In this document: positions 53,975 through 63,593 of the stretch, piece after piece
Layout of the letters: each line of letters opens with the position of its first letter
How positions within the stretch are numbered: position 1 is the first letter of the stretch
Origin: Aradus depressus
Taxonomy: Eukaryota; Arthropoda; Insecta; Hemiptera; Aradidae
Direction: 5' to 3'
Assembly (NCBI GenBank): GCA_963662175.1
Contig: OY759219.1
Coordinates: 27,446,908 to 27,510,907 of the forward strand
Length of the DNA: 64,000 nt
Translations under genes and position numbers: made by a program
Notes under the pieces: generated by a model
What the model was told of the DNA's origin: nothing
What the model saw: only the letters and a program-made list of their open reading frames with translations
Databases searched by the model: none

Positions 53975-54960
53975 CTTCCCCAGCTATTTGAAGTATAGGC
54001 GAAGTTATGTGATCGGTCAAAAATTAGATTCTAACGAATTTTATGTTTTCCGACCTAAAAAACCTAAAACTTCTATCTGTCTGTGTGTCTGAACACGATA
54101 ACTCCCGATACAATGAATGTATCGACACAAAATCTGTATGTAAATCCAGAACCCTCTAACAAAACACTTATTACTTGTCAGTCAAATCGACCAAAGGGTA
54201 AGGGAGATTAGGGGAGAGGTTTAACACAAAAACTTTGATAGAATATAAAGAATTTTATGTTTTCCGACCTAAAAAACCTAAAACTTCTATCTGTCTGTGT
54301 GTCTGAACACGATAACTCCCGATACAATGAATGTATAGACACGAAATTTCATATGTGAATTTGAAACCCCTTAAGGTCGACACGTATTAATTTTCAGCGG
54401 AATCGGCTGAAGGGAAGGGAGAAATAGAAGGGGGCTAAACACAAAACCTTAATAACTGCCGATGTAATGAATGTATCAACATGAAAATTCGTATTTGATG
54501 TCAAAACCCAATTTTCTGTCATATTTCAGTAAAATCGGCCGAGGAGAAGATGAGTTCAGGGGGGGGGGGGGCTGATCTGAAAAACTTTAATAACTGCCGA
54601 TGTAATGAATGTATCAATATGAAAATTCGTATTTGATGTCAAAACCCGAAGAGGACATTTTCTGCCATATTTCAGTAAAATCGGCCTAGGAGAAGAGGAG
54701 TTCAGGGGGGGGGGGGCTGATCTGAATAACTTTAATAACTGCCGATATAATGAATTTATCGACACAAAATTTAGTACGAGTACTTACGAGTCCCTATGTA
54801 AGTCAAATTTTGAATACTAGTAGTTTTGGAGAGGGCGCGAAAAGTTAATTGATTAATTCCTTCTAGGGAATTCCATTGCCGGTGATTCACCGACGAATTT
54901 ATTTTTTTATTGTTGACCGATTATGTAACTTCCCCTATACTTTCTATAACTGAGAAAATA
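53975..54960 (+). repeat. GATAACTCCCGAT repeat family, expanded copy
   Basis: Parts are tandemly repeated: TTTTATGTTTTCCGACCTAA to CGATACAATGAATG at 54037 and 54251, and AACTGCCGATGTAATGAATG plus GATGTCAAAACCC at 54450 and 54591. The end has TTCCATTGCCGGTGATTCAC. Confidence 0.7.
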
Positions 54961-55409
54961 AAATGATTAAATTCTGTCATAGTTGACATCAATTTAAATT
55001 ATTTCTATTCCAACTCTCCACTGTTGTACACGAGTATAATAATATTAGAAAAAGGTCAAAAGAAATCTTCAATGATATTTTGGTCTCTTTGAGGTCTGTC
55101 AGGATGGTCTAATTGAAGTGGAAAGAGTTCTGTATAGTGAGAAGAAAGGTTGGTAGTGGGGGGGAAGGGGCCCTTCTGAGGAGATACCTGACTCAGTCGA
55201 AGGTAGAGGTAAGTCAGATAAAAAGGGAGATATCGAGAAGTAAGGAGCTTACTGGGGGGTGAGAGAGAGTCTATTCAGAAGTTCCATGGACTTAGGAGGG
55301 GACTTACGGTCAGGGACTTAGGGCTCCCTCACACTCATAGAAGAAGACTTTTATTTTAAAATTTCAAATAATATTTTTTATATATTTTCTTTAAATTCGT
55401 TATTATTTT
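54961..55409. other. Purine-rich stretch, no gene
   Basis: 55080-55330 is G/A-rich on the plus strand with many GAGGT and AGGTA words; no open frame. Confidence 0.45.
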
Positions 55410-55515
55410 CTCAGCTGTACGAAGTATAGGCAAAGTTATGTAATCGGTCAAAAATTCATATACCGGAATTTCATGTTTTCCGATCCGGTTCCAAATATAA
55501 AAACAAAAATTGTCT
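55410..55515 (+). repeat. GATAACTCCCGAT repeat family, left end only
   Basis: CTGTACGAAGTATAGGCAAA, TTATGTAATCGGTC, TTTCATGTTTTCCGATC. Confidence 0.6.
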
Positions 55516-55544
55516 ATGTATGTTTACACATGATTTAATTATTT

Positions 55545-55860
55545 AAGAAATAACTTTTATTTTTACTTTTGGTTTTATTTTATATTGTTTTCTTCTATTT
55601 ATTTTTTTAAAATTTTATCTTTATTCAAAAAGTAACAGTTTTACTTAAGAAATAATTTAATTTAGGAACTATCGTTAAAATTCAATATCAAGTAGTTGTC
55701 ATTTTCCTTTTTTCCATTCATTTTGAAATTTATTTTCTGATTTCCTTTTTCAACAATCGTTCAATTCTTTTCTGATTTCTTCTGTTGAAAGAGCAGTAGA
55801 CTCAAAACCTCCAAAAGGAGAGGCTTTTGTTCTAAAAGAATGTCAAGAAAGCTATTTTGC
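55545..55860 (+). repeat. Dispersed repeat, possible LINE 3' end (copy 2)
   Basis: Same order of blocks as 47095-47455, same orientation, with scattered substitutions and indels. Confidence 0.6.
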
Positions 55861-56132
55861 GGAAAGCGGGCATGGCAGAGGGACCTGCTCCAGGACTCCT
55901 CTTCGGTCAGGTACCTCAGCAGTACAGCCACACACATGCCACCGCTCAACATAATCACTAGAGACAAATGTTCTGTCGTTGTGAATACGTAAATAAATAA
56001 ATAAAGGTCCAAATCGGAATCAACTAATAATTTTTATATCAAAAGTTTTGGTTTTTGGAGAAAGACCGGAAACATTATACTGGGAGAGGTACATTAGCGG
56101 TGATTTACGGACGTAATATAAATCAAAGTTAG

Positions 56133-56417
56133 TCAGTTATTAAGACTCATGCTCGGGCTTTAACTACAAAGTCATATTGCCTATTACCAGAGCGCTCTTT
56201 CGTCACTCTGGTGGACCACTATAGGATTCCTAAATTTTGCCTACCCAAAATTTTTAATCATCTAGGGGTGATATAATAGGGGTCTTTAACGAGTACCTGA
56301 CATCGCTTACGTCCCATCCGAAAGATGACGTGCTTCTACCTCCTAAATAAAATAAACTAATGCCCGTGACCTTGAGTTCAGCGGCAAGTACGCATATCAC
56401 TGAGCTACTGGCACCTT
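56133..56417 (-). repeat. SINE copy
   Basis: Reversed; TCATGCTCGGGCTTTAAC to GAGCTACTGGCACCTTC. Small internal deletions. Confidence 0.8.
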
Positions 56418-57012
56418 CATATAAATCAGATAATTCGTGAAAATTTCTTGATCTGGCCAAAACCAGTAATCTTTTTAGTGACTTTAAATTTTTTTCCGAT
56501 AGATCTAGAAAAAAACGGAGATAGTGAATATATATCCAAAAAAAAAATTGACTTTTTTCTTGGATATAAATTTTTTTGCGAAACTACTAATGCTGCTATA
56601 GAATGGTTGCACATTGAAATATTCTATAAAAGACAGCTTAACGTGAATAAATGAGATAAGTATGAAACTCAAATTTGGGTAATTTACGCGTTGTTGTAAG
56701 AGCTCCTTACCGTCCTCTTGTCTGACATGCATCCGAGGGTACTCCTTCAGATAATATGTAACTATATGTCTAACTATATTTCTGTCAAATCTAGAATTCG
56801 AACTTACTACGAAATACTTAAATTTTTGATTTAAACCATAAGTTATTTTGCTGAAAAAGGCCGGCTCGCGGGTTGAAGGTTCCCTGAAAGTAAGTTATTC
56901 CTTGGTTGTTCCTTGATTACTCCTTCAAACTATGGTTGTATTACTCCAGAGAGAGTAATTAGTATACACGGGAAAATACAGACATTTTTTATGTGTTTTC
57001 TTTTTTGATTAT
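56418..57012. other. Inverted words, no gene
   Basis: 56500-56600 contains a small inverted repeat (TATATCCAAAAAAAAAATTG with its reverse TTGGATATA) explaining opposed short frames there. Confidence 0.45.
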
Positions 57013-57270
57013 TGCCCGGGCTTTAACCACTTTAATATCGCCTATTACCAGAGGGCTTTTCTCTGCTCTCGTGGACCGGATGGGACGTAAAGCTATGTTC
57101 CCGAGCCTATACTATGTCAAGTACTCGTTAAAGATCCCTTACCCTACCCTAGGTATAAAAATTTAGGGTAGACACAATTTAAGACCCCCACAGTAGAATT
57201 GGGCTCATGTCCACCAGAGCGAAGAAAGAGCTCACTCGTAGTAAATAAAGCATGGGCATGAGTCACAGTA
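57013..57270. repeat. Two SINE fragments in opposite orientation
   Basis: 57013-57076 is a reversed SINE tail; 57077-57270 is a forward SINE from CGGATGGGACGTAAAGC to GGGCATGAGTCACAG. They abut head to head. Confidence 0.7.
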
Positions 57271-57471
57271 ACGAACCAACTAATACAGAGGTCGACTCAA
57301 TATGTTTTGCGAAAATAATATTATTATTAATATAATTAAAAAATTTACTACAATAAAGATAAGGAAATAAAATATAGATATCAATGTAGATGTTGATTAG
57401 CGACTGTAGATTCTAATTGTTATATTGAGGGTCAGTCAAAGATGGAAGAAAACAGGCAACACTATTCAAAC

Positions 57472-57508
57472 GCCAACGTTTCGATATATTTTATATCATC
57501 ATCAGGGC
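57472..57508 (-). ncRNA. Hammerhead ribozyme motif (GCC/ACGT family), left
   Basis: Mirror of 58287-58323 with the same GCC, GATATA and ACGT stems. Confidence 0.72.
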
Positions 57509-57518
57509 CTACAAACAT

Positions 57519-57521
<3 letters not shown>

Positions 57522-57548
<27 letters not shown>
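57522..57548. repeat. Poly(G) run
   Basis: About 27 G bases inside the left arm of the 57.4-58.4 kb inverted repeat. Similar G or C runs occur near 615, 13385, 48706, 54560 and 54706. Confidence 0.85.
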
Positions 57549-57549
<1 letters not shown>

Positions 57550-58286
57550 AATCAAGATTAGAATCAAAAATAAACAAAAAATTTTTTTTGTTAAAAATAC
57601 ATTATAACAAGTTGAAAATTGAAACTGACTTACTATGAATAATTACTAAACATTAAAATTAAATATGAAAACATTACTAAACATAAACATTAATAATGGA
57701 AATAGACAAATAGGTGGAACATAATAAAGAGTAAACAAGATACAGTCAACTTCCGCACAGACACTAATAACCTAAGTAATTGTTATGCCAATTTACTTAG
57801 CAAGAGCTGACACCATAGTTCTGTCTCCAATATCTAAATTATCTATTTTTTATTTTATTTTTTTTTCTTGTGTATTATATATATATATATATATATATAT
57901 TTTTTATTATTTATTAATTATCTATAGATATGTGCTAGAGTATACAGACACCAACAACCTTAATAATACATATTTATATTACTTTCAACATTTCAGCTGT
58001 AATGTGACAGTTATGACGGTGTTTTCCTAGCTCCCTGTACCTGTTTCCTTCAGCACCCTAGTATTATTTTGTACCATTTCATTGCAATGTAAGACTCCAT
58101 CCAGTGTACATGCCTTCTCCCCAACCCTGCTTATTCATAGTAAGTCATTTTAATGTTTACTCTTTATTATGTTCCACCTATTTGTCTATTTCCATTATTA
58201 ATGTTTACGTTCAGTAATGTTTATCAACAAAAAAAATTGTTTGTTTATTTTTGATTCTAATCTTGATTTCCCCCCCATGTTTGTAG

Positions 58287-58323
58287 GCCCTGATGATGAT
58301 ATAAAATATATCGAAACGTTGGC
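58287..58323 (+). ncRNA. Hammerhead ribozyme motif (GCC/ACGT family), right
   Basis: Stem I GCC with GGC; core CTGATGA; T; stem II GATATA with TATATC, loop AAA; GAA; ACGT palindrome; cleavage base T at 58320. All core bases match a hammerhead. Confidence 0.75.
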
Positions 58324-58429
58324 ATTTGAATAGTGTTTTCTTCTATCTTTGACTGACCCTCAATATTCCTACAATTAGGTATCAATGATGGAAAGTCTAT
58401 ATTTGCTAAGTTGTAAATAGGTAAGGGAT

Positions 58430-58830
58430 GGAAAATATGTATTATTATATACTAGTTATAAAGACATTTTCCAACGTTCGTCGTATTGATTTTCTTTCGT
58501 CCAAGAAAGCGTTGCGATTGGGAATATAATGAGGAACATGTCTATAGGATACACTTTTTCGACAGGACAAACCGTTTTCGGGTAAATCAAGGAAACGTTC
58601 AAAAATAACTGTTTCAAACCATCAGGATGGTTTTCGGTATGAATTTCGACAACCGGACGACCTGTGAAAAACCGCATCTTATATAAAAAGTGTCTTTCAA
58701 TTTTGTCTAGGACTTTTACATGAAAAGAGTTTTGATTAGGTTATAAATATAAGCGTTATCTTGTAAAATGTATTTATAAGTGATCTCAATTATCGACCAA
58801 AAACCAATGGCCGATGTAACTTCATTCCAA
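58430..58830 (-). repeat. Dispersed repeat family D, copy 4
   Basis: Reverse orientation: GACAACCGGACGACCTGTGA, TCTTGTAAAATGTAT. The 73-codon minus frame through it is incidental. Confidence 0.6.
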
Positions 58831-58979
58831 ATCTCAATGTTATGTATTTATCGTTTATAAAGACACATAGATATCATTGCGAATGTAGTCAAATTGAATT
58901 CAGGAATGTGAAAGTCCGTTGAAAAGTAAATCTCGGATTTTTCCACGACTAAAATACCTTTTTATACTATAATATAGTA

Positions 58980-59307
58980 GAGGGCGCCGGTAGCTCAGTG
59001 GTATGCGTGCTTGTCTTCTGAGCTCAAGATCGTGGGTTCGAAACCCGACCGAGGCCCTTAGTTTATTTTATCTGGGAGGTAAAATAAACTTAAACACGCC
59101 GTCCTTTGGATGGGATGTTAAGCGATGGTCCCGAGCCTGTACGATATCAGGTACTCGTTAAAGACCCCTGCACTAGGTGAATAAAATTTTAGGGTAGACA
59201 AAATTTAGGACTCCCACAGAAGAGTGTCCACCAGAGTGACCTCTGGTAGTAGGCGATATGACCTCGTAGTTAAAGCTCGGGCATGAGTCATAAAACCTAA
59301 CCTATAG
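58980..59307 (+). repeat. Near full-length SINE with intact pol III boxes
   Basis: Box A TAGCTCAGTGG at 58991-59001 and box B GGTTCGAAACC at 59035-59045 are perfect. The body has a short deletion near the end. The tail is AAAACCTAACCTATA. Confidence 0.88.
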
Positions 59308-59507
59308 GTAAAAAATAGTGAAGTCTGTCAGGATATAAACACCATATTAAATCCAATTATAATTCCCTCTACCGATTGGTCGATGTTTTAGGGTCTCAAG
59401 AAAACTATCTTTCAATAAACTGCCATATCGAAAAACCCCGACTGCTAGCTCAAATAATCTCCACAATAGCAATAGAAATTGTAGGATACTACTTGGAGGA
59501 TTTAGAT

Positions 59508-59690
59508 ATGAGTTTTGTCCTGACTATTTTCCCTTATCAAAGGTCATATTTTGTTTTATATAATTTTGAAGTGTTTTGTTTACTAGTTGCTTGCACTATT
59601 TATATTAAAGAGCATGCCCATATTTATTATTTTATTGTTATTTTTATCTTTTTATTTAGTTAATATATTGCATATTTGTTACAATTATTT
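59508..59690 (+). repeat. Relative of the 11.0-11.5 kb LINE-like insert
   Basis: Shares TTTTCCCTTATCAAAGGTCA and the run TTGCTTGCACTATTTATATT with 11238-11380. Followed by a short GGATTA repeat (59692-59718). Confidence 0.6.
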
Positions 59691-59691
59691 A

Positions 59692-59880
59692 TAGGATTAG
59701 GATTAGGATTAGGGTTATAGATGCTCAACATCAAGGTCATAAGCATCTAAATACTTAGGGATGGAGACAGATGCATATCCATACATATGCACATACACAC
59801 ACATCAATACATATATATACACATCAATACATATATATACACATATACAGACATACATCCATATACATATATATACAAAT
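59692..59880 (+). repeat. GGATTA and ACATAT microsatellites
   Basis: Short GGATTA run (59692-59718), then ACATAC/ATATAC repeats (59767-59878) up to the LINE poly(A) tail. Confidence 0.8.
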
Positions 59881-59913
59881 TTTTTTTTTTTTTTTTTTTT
59901 TTTTTACGTATTA

Positions 59914-62900
59914 TTATAGCTCGTCCATTAGTTTCGTGTCACTAAAAAAGTCTATTGTTCTCTGGAGTGCCTCTCGGTGGTTGCCCAGGGCTGCTGGCAG
60001 TGCTCTGGTGATGCCTCTCCTGGCCAGCTCTTCCTGATAGAGTGGACACTCCTCCAGGATGTGCCGCACCGACAGCTCCTCCTCACACAGTTCGCACTTC
60101 CTGGCTTGCTCTCTTTTTATCAGGTGGCCGTGGCTCAGCCGACTGTGACCCACTCGTAGCCTCATCACTGCCACTTCTTCTCGTCGGTTATCCCTGATGG
60201 ACGTTTTCCATGGTTCCACCCCTTTTTTGATGTTTTTTAATTTGTTGCGGCCGTCAACTTCGTTCCACATGTTGGTCCAACCCAGTTGAACCTTACTATG
60301 TAGTATCTGTTTGAGATCCGATTTTGTAGAAATTTCATTACATTCAGCAGCTGAAGTTGAGGCTTCTTTCGCAGCAAGGTCTGCTTGTTCATTTCCTTCT
60401 ATGCCTACATGTGATGGAACCCACATAAATATGACTGACTTGCCCTCAGATAAGATATAATCTGTGTATCTATGTATTCTACTCACGAGAGGATTATCAG
60501 TATACAATACTTGGGTTGCTTGTAGTGCTGCCATTGAGTCTGAACAGACGATGAATGATTGTCCATCCATGGTCATCACATGATGGAGTGCAGCAGAGAG
60601 AGCGCACAGTTCTGCAGTGAAGCTACTGCTCCATGATGGTAATTTGTGCTTTATCGTAGCGCCTTTAGCAACCACAGCAAATCCAGTGTTTCCACCACTC
60701 TTAGACCCATCAGTGTACAAGAATTCAAATTTGTGATGTCGGCTCCGGATTTTATTAAATTCGGTTTTATAGATGTAACTGTTAGTTTCCGACTTCTTTA
60801 GCCGATGCAGATTTAGTTGGAGTAAGGGTTTTCTATGTGTCCAAGGTGGCTCCTCCGGAGGGTCACTTCGTGGCTGCACTTCTATGAGATCTAATATGGA
60901 TTGCCTTGTCCTCATTCCCAGAGGAGCTGACGCATTCGGCGCTCCTTCATATAATCTGCGGTACTTCGGTTTGAAAACATAGTTGTAGGCAGGGTTGGTT
61001 TCGTTCAGTGATAAAGACGCAATGTAACTGGAGGCTAACCAAAGGCGGCGATACAGAAGAGGGGGTATCCCAGTTTCGGCACAAAGGCTGACGACGGGAC
61101 TCGTCCTAAAGGCCCCGGTGGCAAGTCGAAGTCCAGCATGGTGTACGGGATCCAAACTGCTCAGGTAACGCTTTGGAGCTGAACCATATATAAAACTAGC
61201 GTAGTCCAATTTGGAGCGCACAACACTTTGGTATACTCTTAGGAGAGATGTCCTATCCGCTCCCCATTGTGTATTGGCCAAAATCTTTAATAAATTGAGT
61301 CGCTTGTTGCACTCTTTCTTCAAATATTTAATATGGCTGGACCAGTTAAGTTTTTTGTCCACAATCAATCCAAGAAATTTGGTTTCATCTTTAAAAGTTA
61401 GTGGTTCTCCTTCTAGAGCGAGTACTGGGTCGGGGCTAGGACGCCTCTTGCGAGAGAAGTGTACACAGCAAGTTTTGTCTTTTGAAAATCTTAGACCGGT
61501 TTTTTCAGACCAATCGTGAAGGTTGTGGAGTAGCCTTTGTAAGTCATTTTGAACCTTGCGTGTATTGCGGTATCTGCACAGAACAGTGAGGTCATCAACA
61601 AAGAGGAAAGCTTTCATTCCTTTAGGTATAACAGATACTACACTATCGATCGCTATTGCAAACATTGTGCAACTAAGGACGCTTCCCTGTGGGATACCAT
61701 TGGTCATTTGCCTTCTTGCAGATAACGAGTTCCCAATTCTCACTCTTATCTGTCTGTTTGATAGAAAATTGGTTATAAATATGGGCAAGTTTCCACGAAC
61801 TCCCCACTCAAACAGTTGCTGCAGGATTGTGGTCCTCCTAACAGTATCGTATGCTTTTTCGATATCAAAGAAAACTCCTATACTCTCCTCTTTGTTGATA
61901 AAGGTATTGAGCAGTTCTGCCTCCAGAGCCACCAAATGATCAAGCGTCGACCTACCTTTCCGGGACCCGCATTGGATATTCTTTAAGAGGCTGTTAGTCT
62001 CGAGTATCCAGAGTAGCCGTCGATTCACCATTTTTTCGAAAATTTTGCAGAGACAACTCGTCAGTGCGACTGGTCTATAACTGGCCGGTAGTAGTTCGTC
62101 CTTTCCTTGCTTCAGTAGTGGGAGGATGATCGATTCTCTCCAAGCATCAGGGAAGGATCCTTCTGTCCAACTCTTATTGAAGAACACCAAGAGCGCTCTC
62201 CTGTTTCCCGGGGTCAAATGTTTTAACATGATATTATGTATTTCATCAGGACCGCATGCTGTATTTTTGGCTTCTCCTATGGCAGAGTCCAGCTCCCATT
62301 CCGTGAACTCCGAGTTGTACGTCAGATTGATGTTCCCATCTTCAAACTTGTTGCGATACTCTGTGTCCAGACTAATCTCTGCATGAGGGTACTGGGAAGA
62401 ATAATATTCTACAAACAGGTTACTTACTTCGGATTGTTCGTATATAACGTTGTTATTCACTTTGAGTGATGGTTGGACATGGAGGTTATTACCAGAAATG
62501 CTTCTTATCTTCCGCCATACCGCTTTAGTTGGGGTGTTATGGTTGATTGTTGCGACATAATTTTTCCATGTTTGCTTCTTTTTCCCCTTGTAAAGTCTCC
62601 TACAAAAAGCTCGGGTTTTTTTATAAAGGATGAGGTTTTGTGTGGTTGGATTGTTCCTGAACATACGGAGAGCTTGCCTTCTTTCTTTCCTGGCCTGTCG
62701 ACATTGGCTGTCGAACCAGGGTGTGTAGTTTTTACTATAATACTGCTTGGTTTTGGGGATGGTCTCCTCGGCAGCTTTCACGATGCAGTTGGTGATGAAC
62801 TCATTCGTCTCATTCACATTATCAGTGATGTCCTTCTCATGAATGTGCACCAAGGCTCTGAACTCCTCCCAGTTACCTCTGTCAATAATCCAGCTGGGGT

Positions 62901-63570
62901 TCCTCTCGAATTGACTGTCTAATCCCCGGAGTACTATTCTAATTGGATAGTGGTCGCTGTTATGCAGGTCTTCCGATACGGTCCACTCAAGCTGGAGGGA
63001 GAGGTTGGGAGAGGAGAAGGCCAGGTCCAGAACTGAGGCAGTGCCGTAGGCTGGACTGATGTAGGTTGCCCTTCCTGTGTTCAACAAAATCGAGTCGGAG
63101 TTATCAAATATGCGTTTGATGGTGTTTCCACGGCTGTTTGAGCTCGAAGAGCCCCACCAGCTATGGGAGGCGTTCATGTCACCCAGTATGATGTAGGGTT
63201 GGGGTAGCCCTCTGACAAGGTGAGTCATCTCTGCTTCATTTATGATTTCTGTTGGTGGTAGATAAACGTTGCACACGGTCAGTGGGAATGTTCCATAGAA
63301 CCTGATGACGACGGCTTGTAGGGATGTGTTCATGTTCAGTTCTTCTGCCTGATAATTTTTGTAAACACCAGTTAAGACCCCACCACAGGCACGGGTCATA
63401 TTTAATTTGTCCTTCCTGAAGAGGTTGTAGTCCTTGATGTTTATTTTGTCGCTGGTTTTTAAGTGGGATTCCTGAACGCAAAAAATACACGGATGGTATT
63501 CTTCCAGTAGTATCTTAAGTTCTTCAAATTGGCATTTGAGTCCATTTAAATTCCATTGCAGTATGGCCAT
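59914..63570 (-). CDS. LINE ORF2: endonuclease, reverse transcriptase, RNase H (Jockey/I-type)
   Basis: An intact 1218-residue polyprotein of a non-LTR retrotransposon, which nicks target DNA and reverse transcribes its own RNA there. I start it at the ATG giving MAILQWNLNG. Residues 1-230 are an APE-type endonuclease (QWNLNG, QES, GDMNASHSWW, SDHYPI). About 430-760 is the RT, with FFDIEKAYD, GIPQGSVLS and the catalytic box FVDD at 657-660, where FADD or YADD is usual. About 950-1070 is RNase H with YTDGS, TAEL, SDS and NEQAD, so the acidic residues are all present. A CCHC cluster (C1159, C1162, H1170, C1175) follows. The stop is about 10 bp from a poly(A) tail (poly-T on plus, 59880-59906). 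The absence of stops suggests a young insertion. Having EN plus RNase H points to the I or related Jockey-superfamily clades; the exact clade needs a tree. Confidence 0.93.
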   Translation of the reverse strand: MAILQWNLNGLKCQFEELKILLEEYHPCIFCVQESHLKTSDKINIKDYNLFRKDKLNMTRACGGVLTGVYKNYQAEELNMNTSLQAVVIRFYGTFPLTVCNVYLPPTEIINEAEMTHLVRGLPQPYIILGDMNASHSWWGSSSSNSRGNTIKRIFDNSDSILLNTGRATYISPAYGTASVLDLAFSSPNLSLQLEWTVSEDLHNSDHYPIRIVLRGLDSQFERNPSWIIDRGNWEEFRALVHIHEKDITDNVNETNEFITNCIVKAAEETIPKTKQYYSKNYTPWFDSQCRQARKERRQALRMFRNNPTTQNLILYKKTRAFCRRLYKGKKKQTWKNYVATINHNTPTKAVWRKIRSISGNNLHVQPSLKVNNNVIYEQSEVSNLFVEYYSSQYPHAEISLDTEYRNKFEDGNINLTYNSEFTEWELDSAIGEAKNTACGPDEIHNIMLKHLTPGNRRALLVFFNKSWTEGSFPDAWRESIILPLLKQGKDELLPASYRPVALTSCLCKIFEKMVNRRLLWILETNSLLKNIQCGSRKGRSTLDHLVALEAELLNTFINKEESIGVFFDIEKAYDTVRRTTILQQLFEWGVRGNLPIFITNFLSNRQIRVRIGNSLSARRQMTNGIPQGSVLSCTMFAIAIDSVVSVIPKGMKAFLFVDDLTVLCRYRNTRKVQNDLQRLLHNLHDWSEKTGLRFSKDKTCCVHFSRKRRPSPDPVLALEGEPLTFKDETKFLGLIVDKKLNWSSHIKYLKKECNKRLNLLKILANTQWGADRTSLLRVYQSVVRSKLDYASFIYGSAPKRYLSSLDPVHHAGLRLATGAFRTSPVVSLCAETGIPPLLYRRLWLASSYIASLSLNETNPAYNYVFKPKYRRLYEGAPNASAPLGMRTRQSILDLIEVQPRSDPPEEPPWTHRKPLLQLNLHRLKKSETNSYIYKTEFNKIRSRHHKFEFLYTDGSKSGGNTGFAVVAKGATIKHKLPSWSSSFTAELCALSAALHHVMTMDGQSFIVCSDSMAALQATQVLYTDNPLVSRIHRYTDYILSEGKSVIFMWVPSHVGIEGNEQADLAAKEASTSAAECNEISTKSDLKQILHSKVQLGWTNMWNEVDGRNKLKNIKKGVEPWKTSIRDNRREEVAVMRLRVGHSRLSHGHLIKREQARKCELCEEELSVRHILEECPLYQEELARRGITRALPAALGNHREALQRTIDFFSDTKLMDEL

Positions 63571-63593
63571 GTAATTTGATAAATATAAACTAA

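Larger units (their letters stand above)
57414..58377. mobile_element. Inverted repeat pair with hammerheads (Penelope-like remnant?)
   Basis: Arms of about 240-320 bp face each other: ends share TAATTGT and ATTGAGGGTCAGTCAAAG, inner parts share AAATAGACAAATAGGTGG and AAGAGTAAAC. A roughly 27-base G-run (57522-57548) sits in the left arm where the right arm has only a short C-run. The 400-bp centre has no recognisable RT or GIY-YIG frame. Confidence 0.65.

Noticed and set aside
58456..58677. 73-codon minus frame that looked like an exon with a TTTTTCACAG acceptor
   Set aside because: The same sequence recurs at 8880-9095 with stops, so it is a dispersed repeat.
59692..59718. Telomere tract
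   Set aside because: Only a few GGATTA units beside other microsatellites; not TTAGG and far too short.
61211..62922. Several plus-strand frames of 77-149 codons
   Set aside because: Shadows of the LINE ORF2 on the opposite strand.
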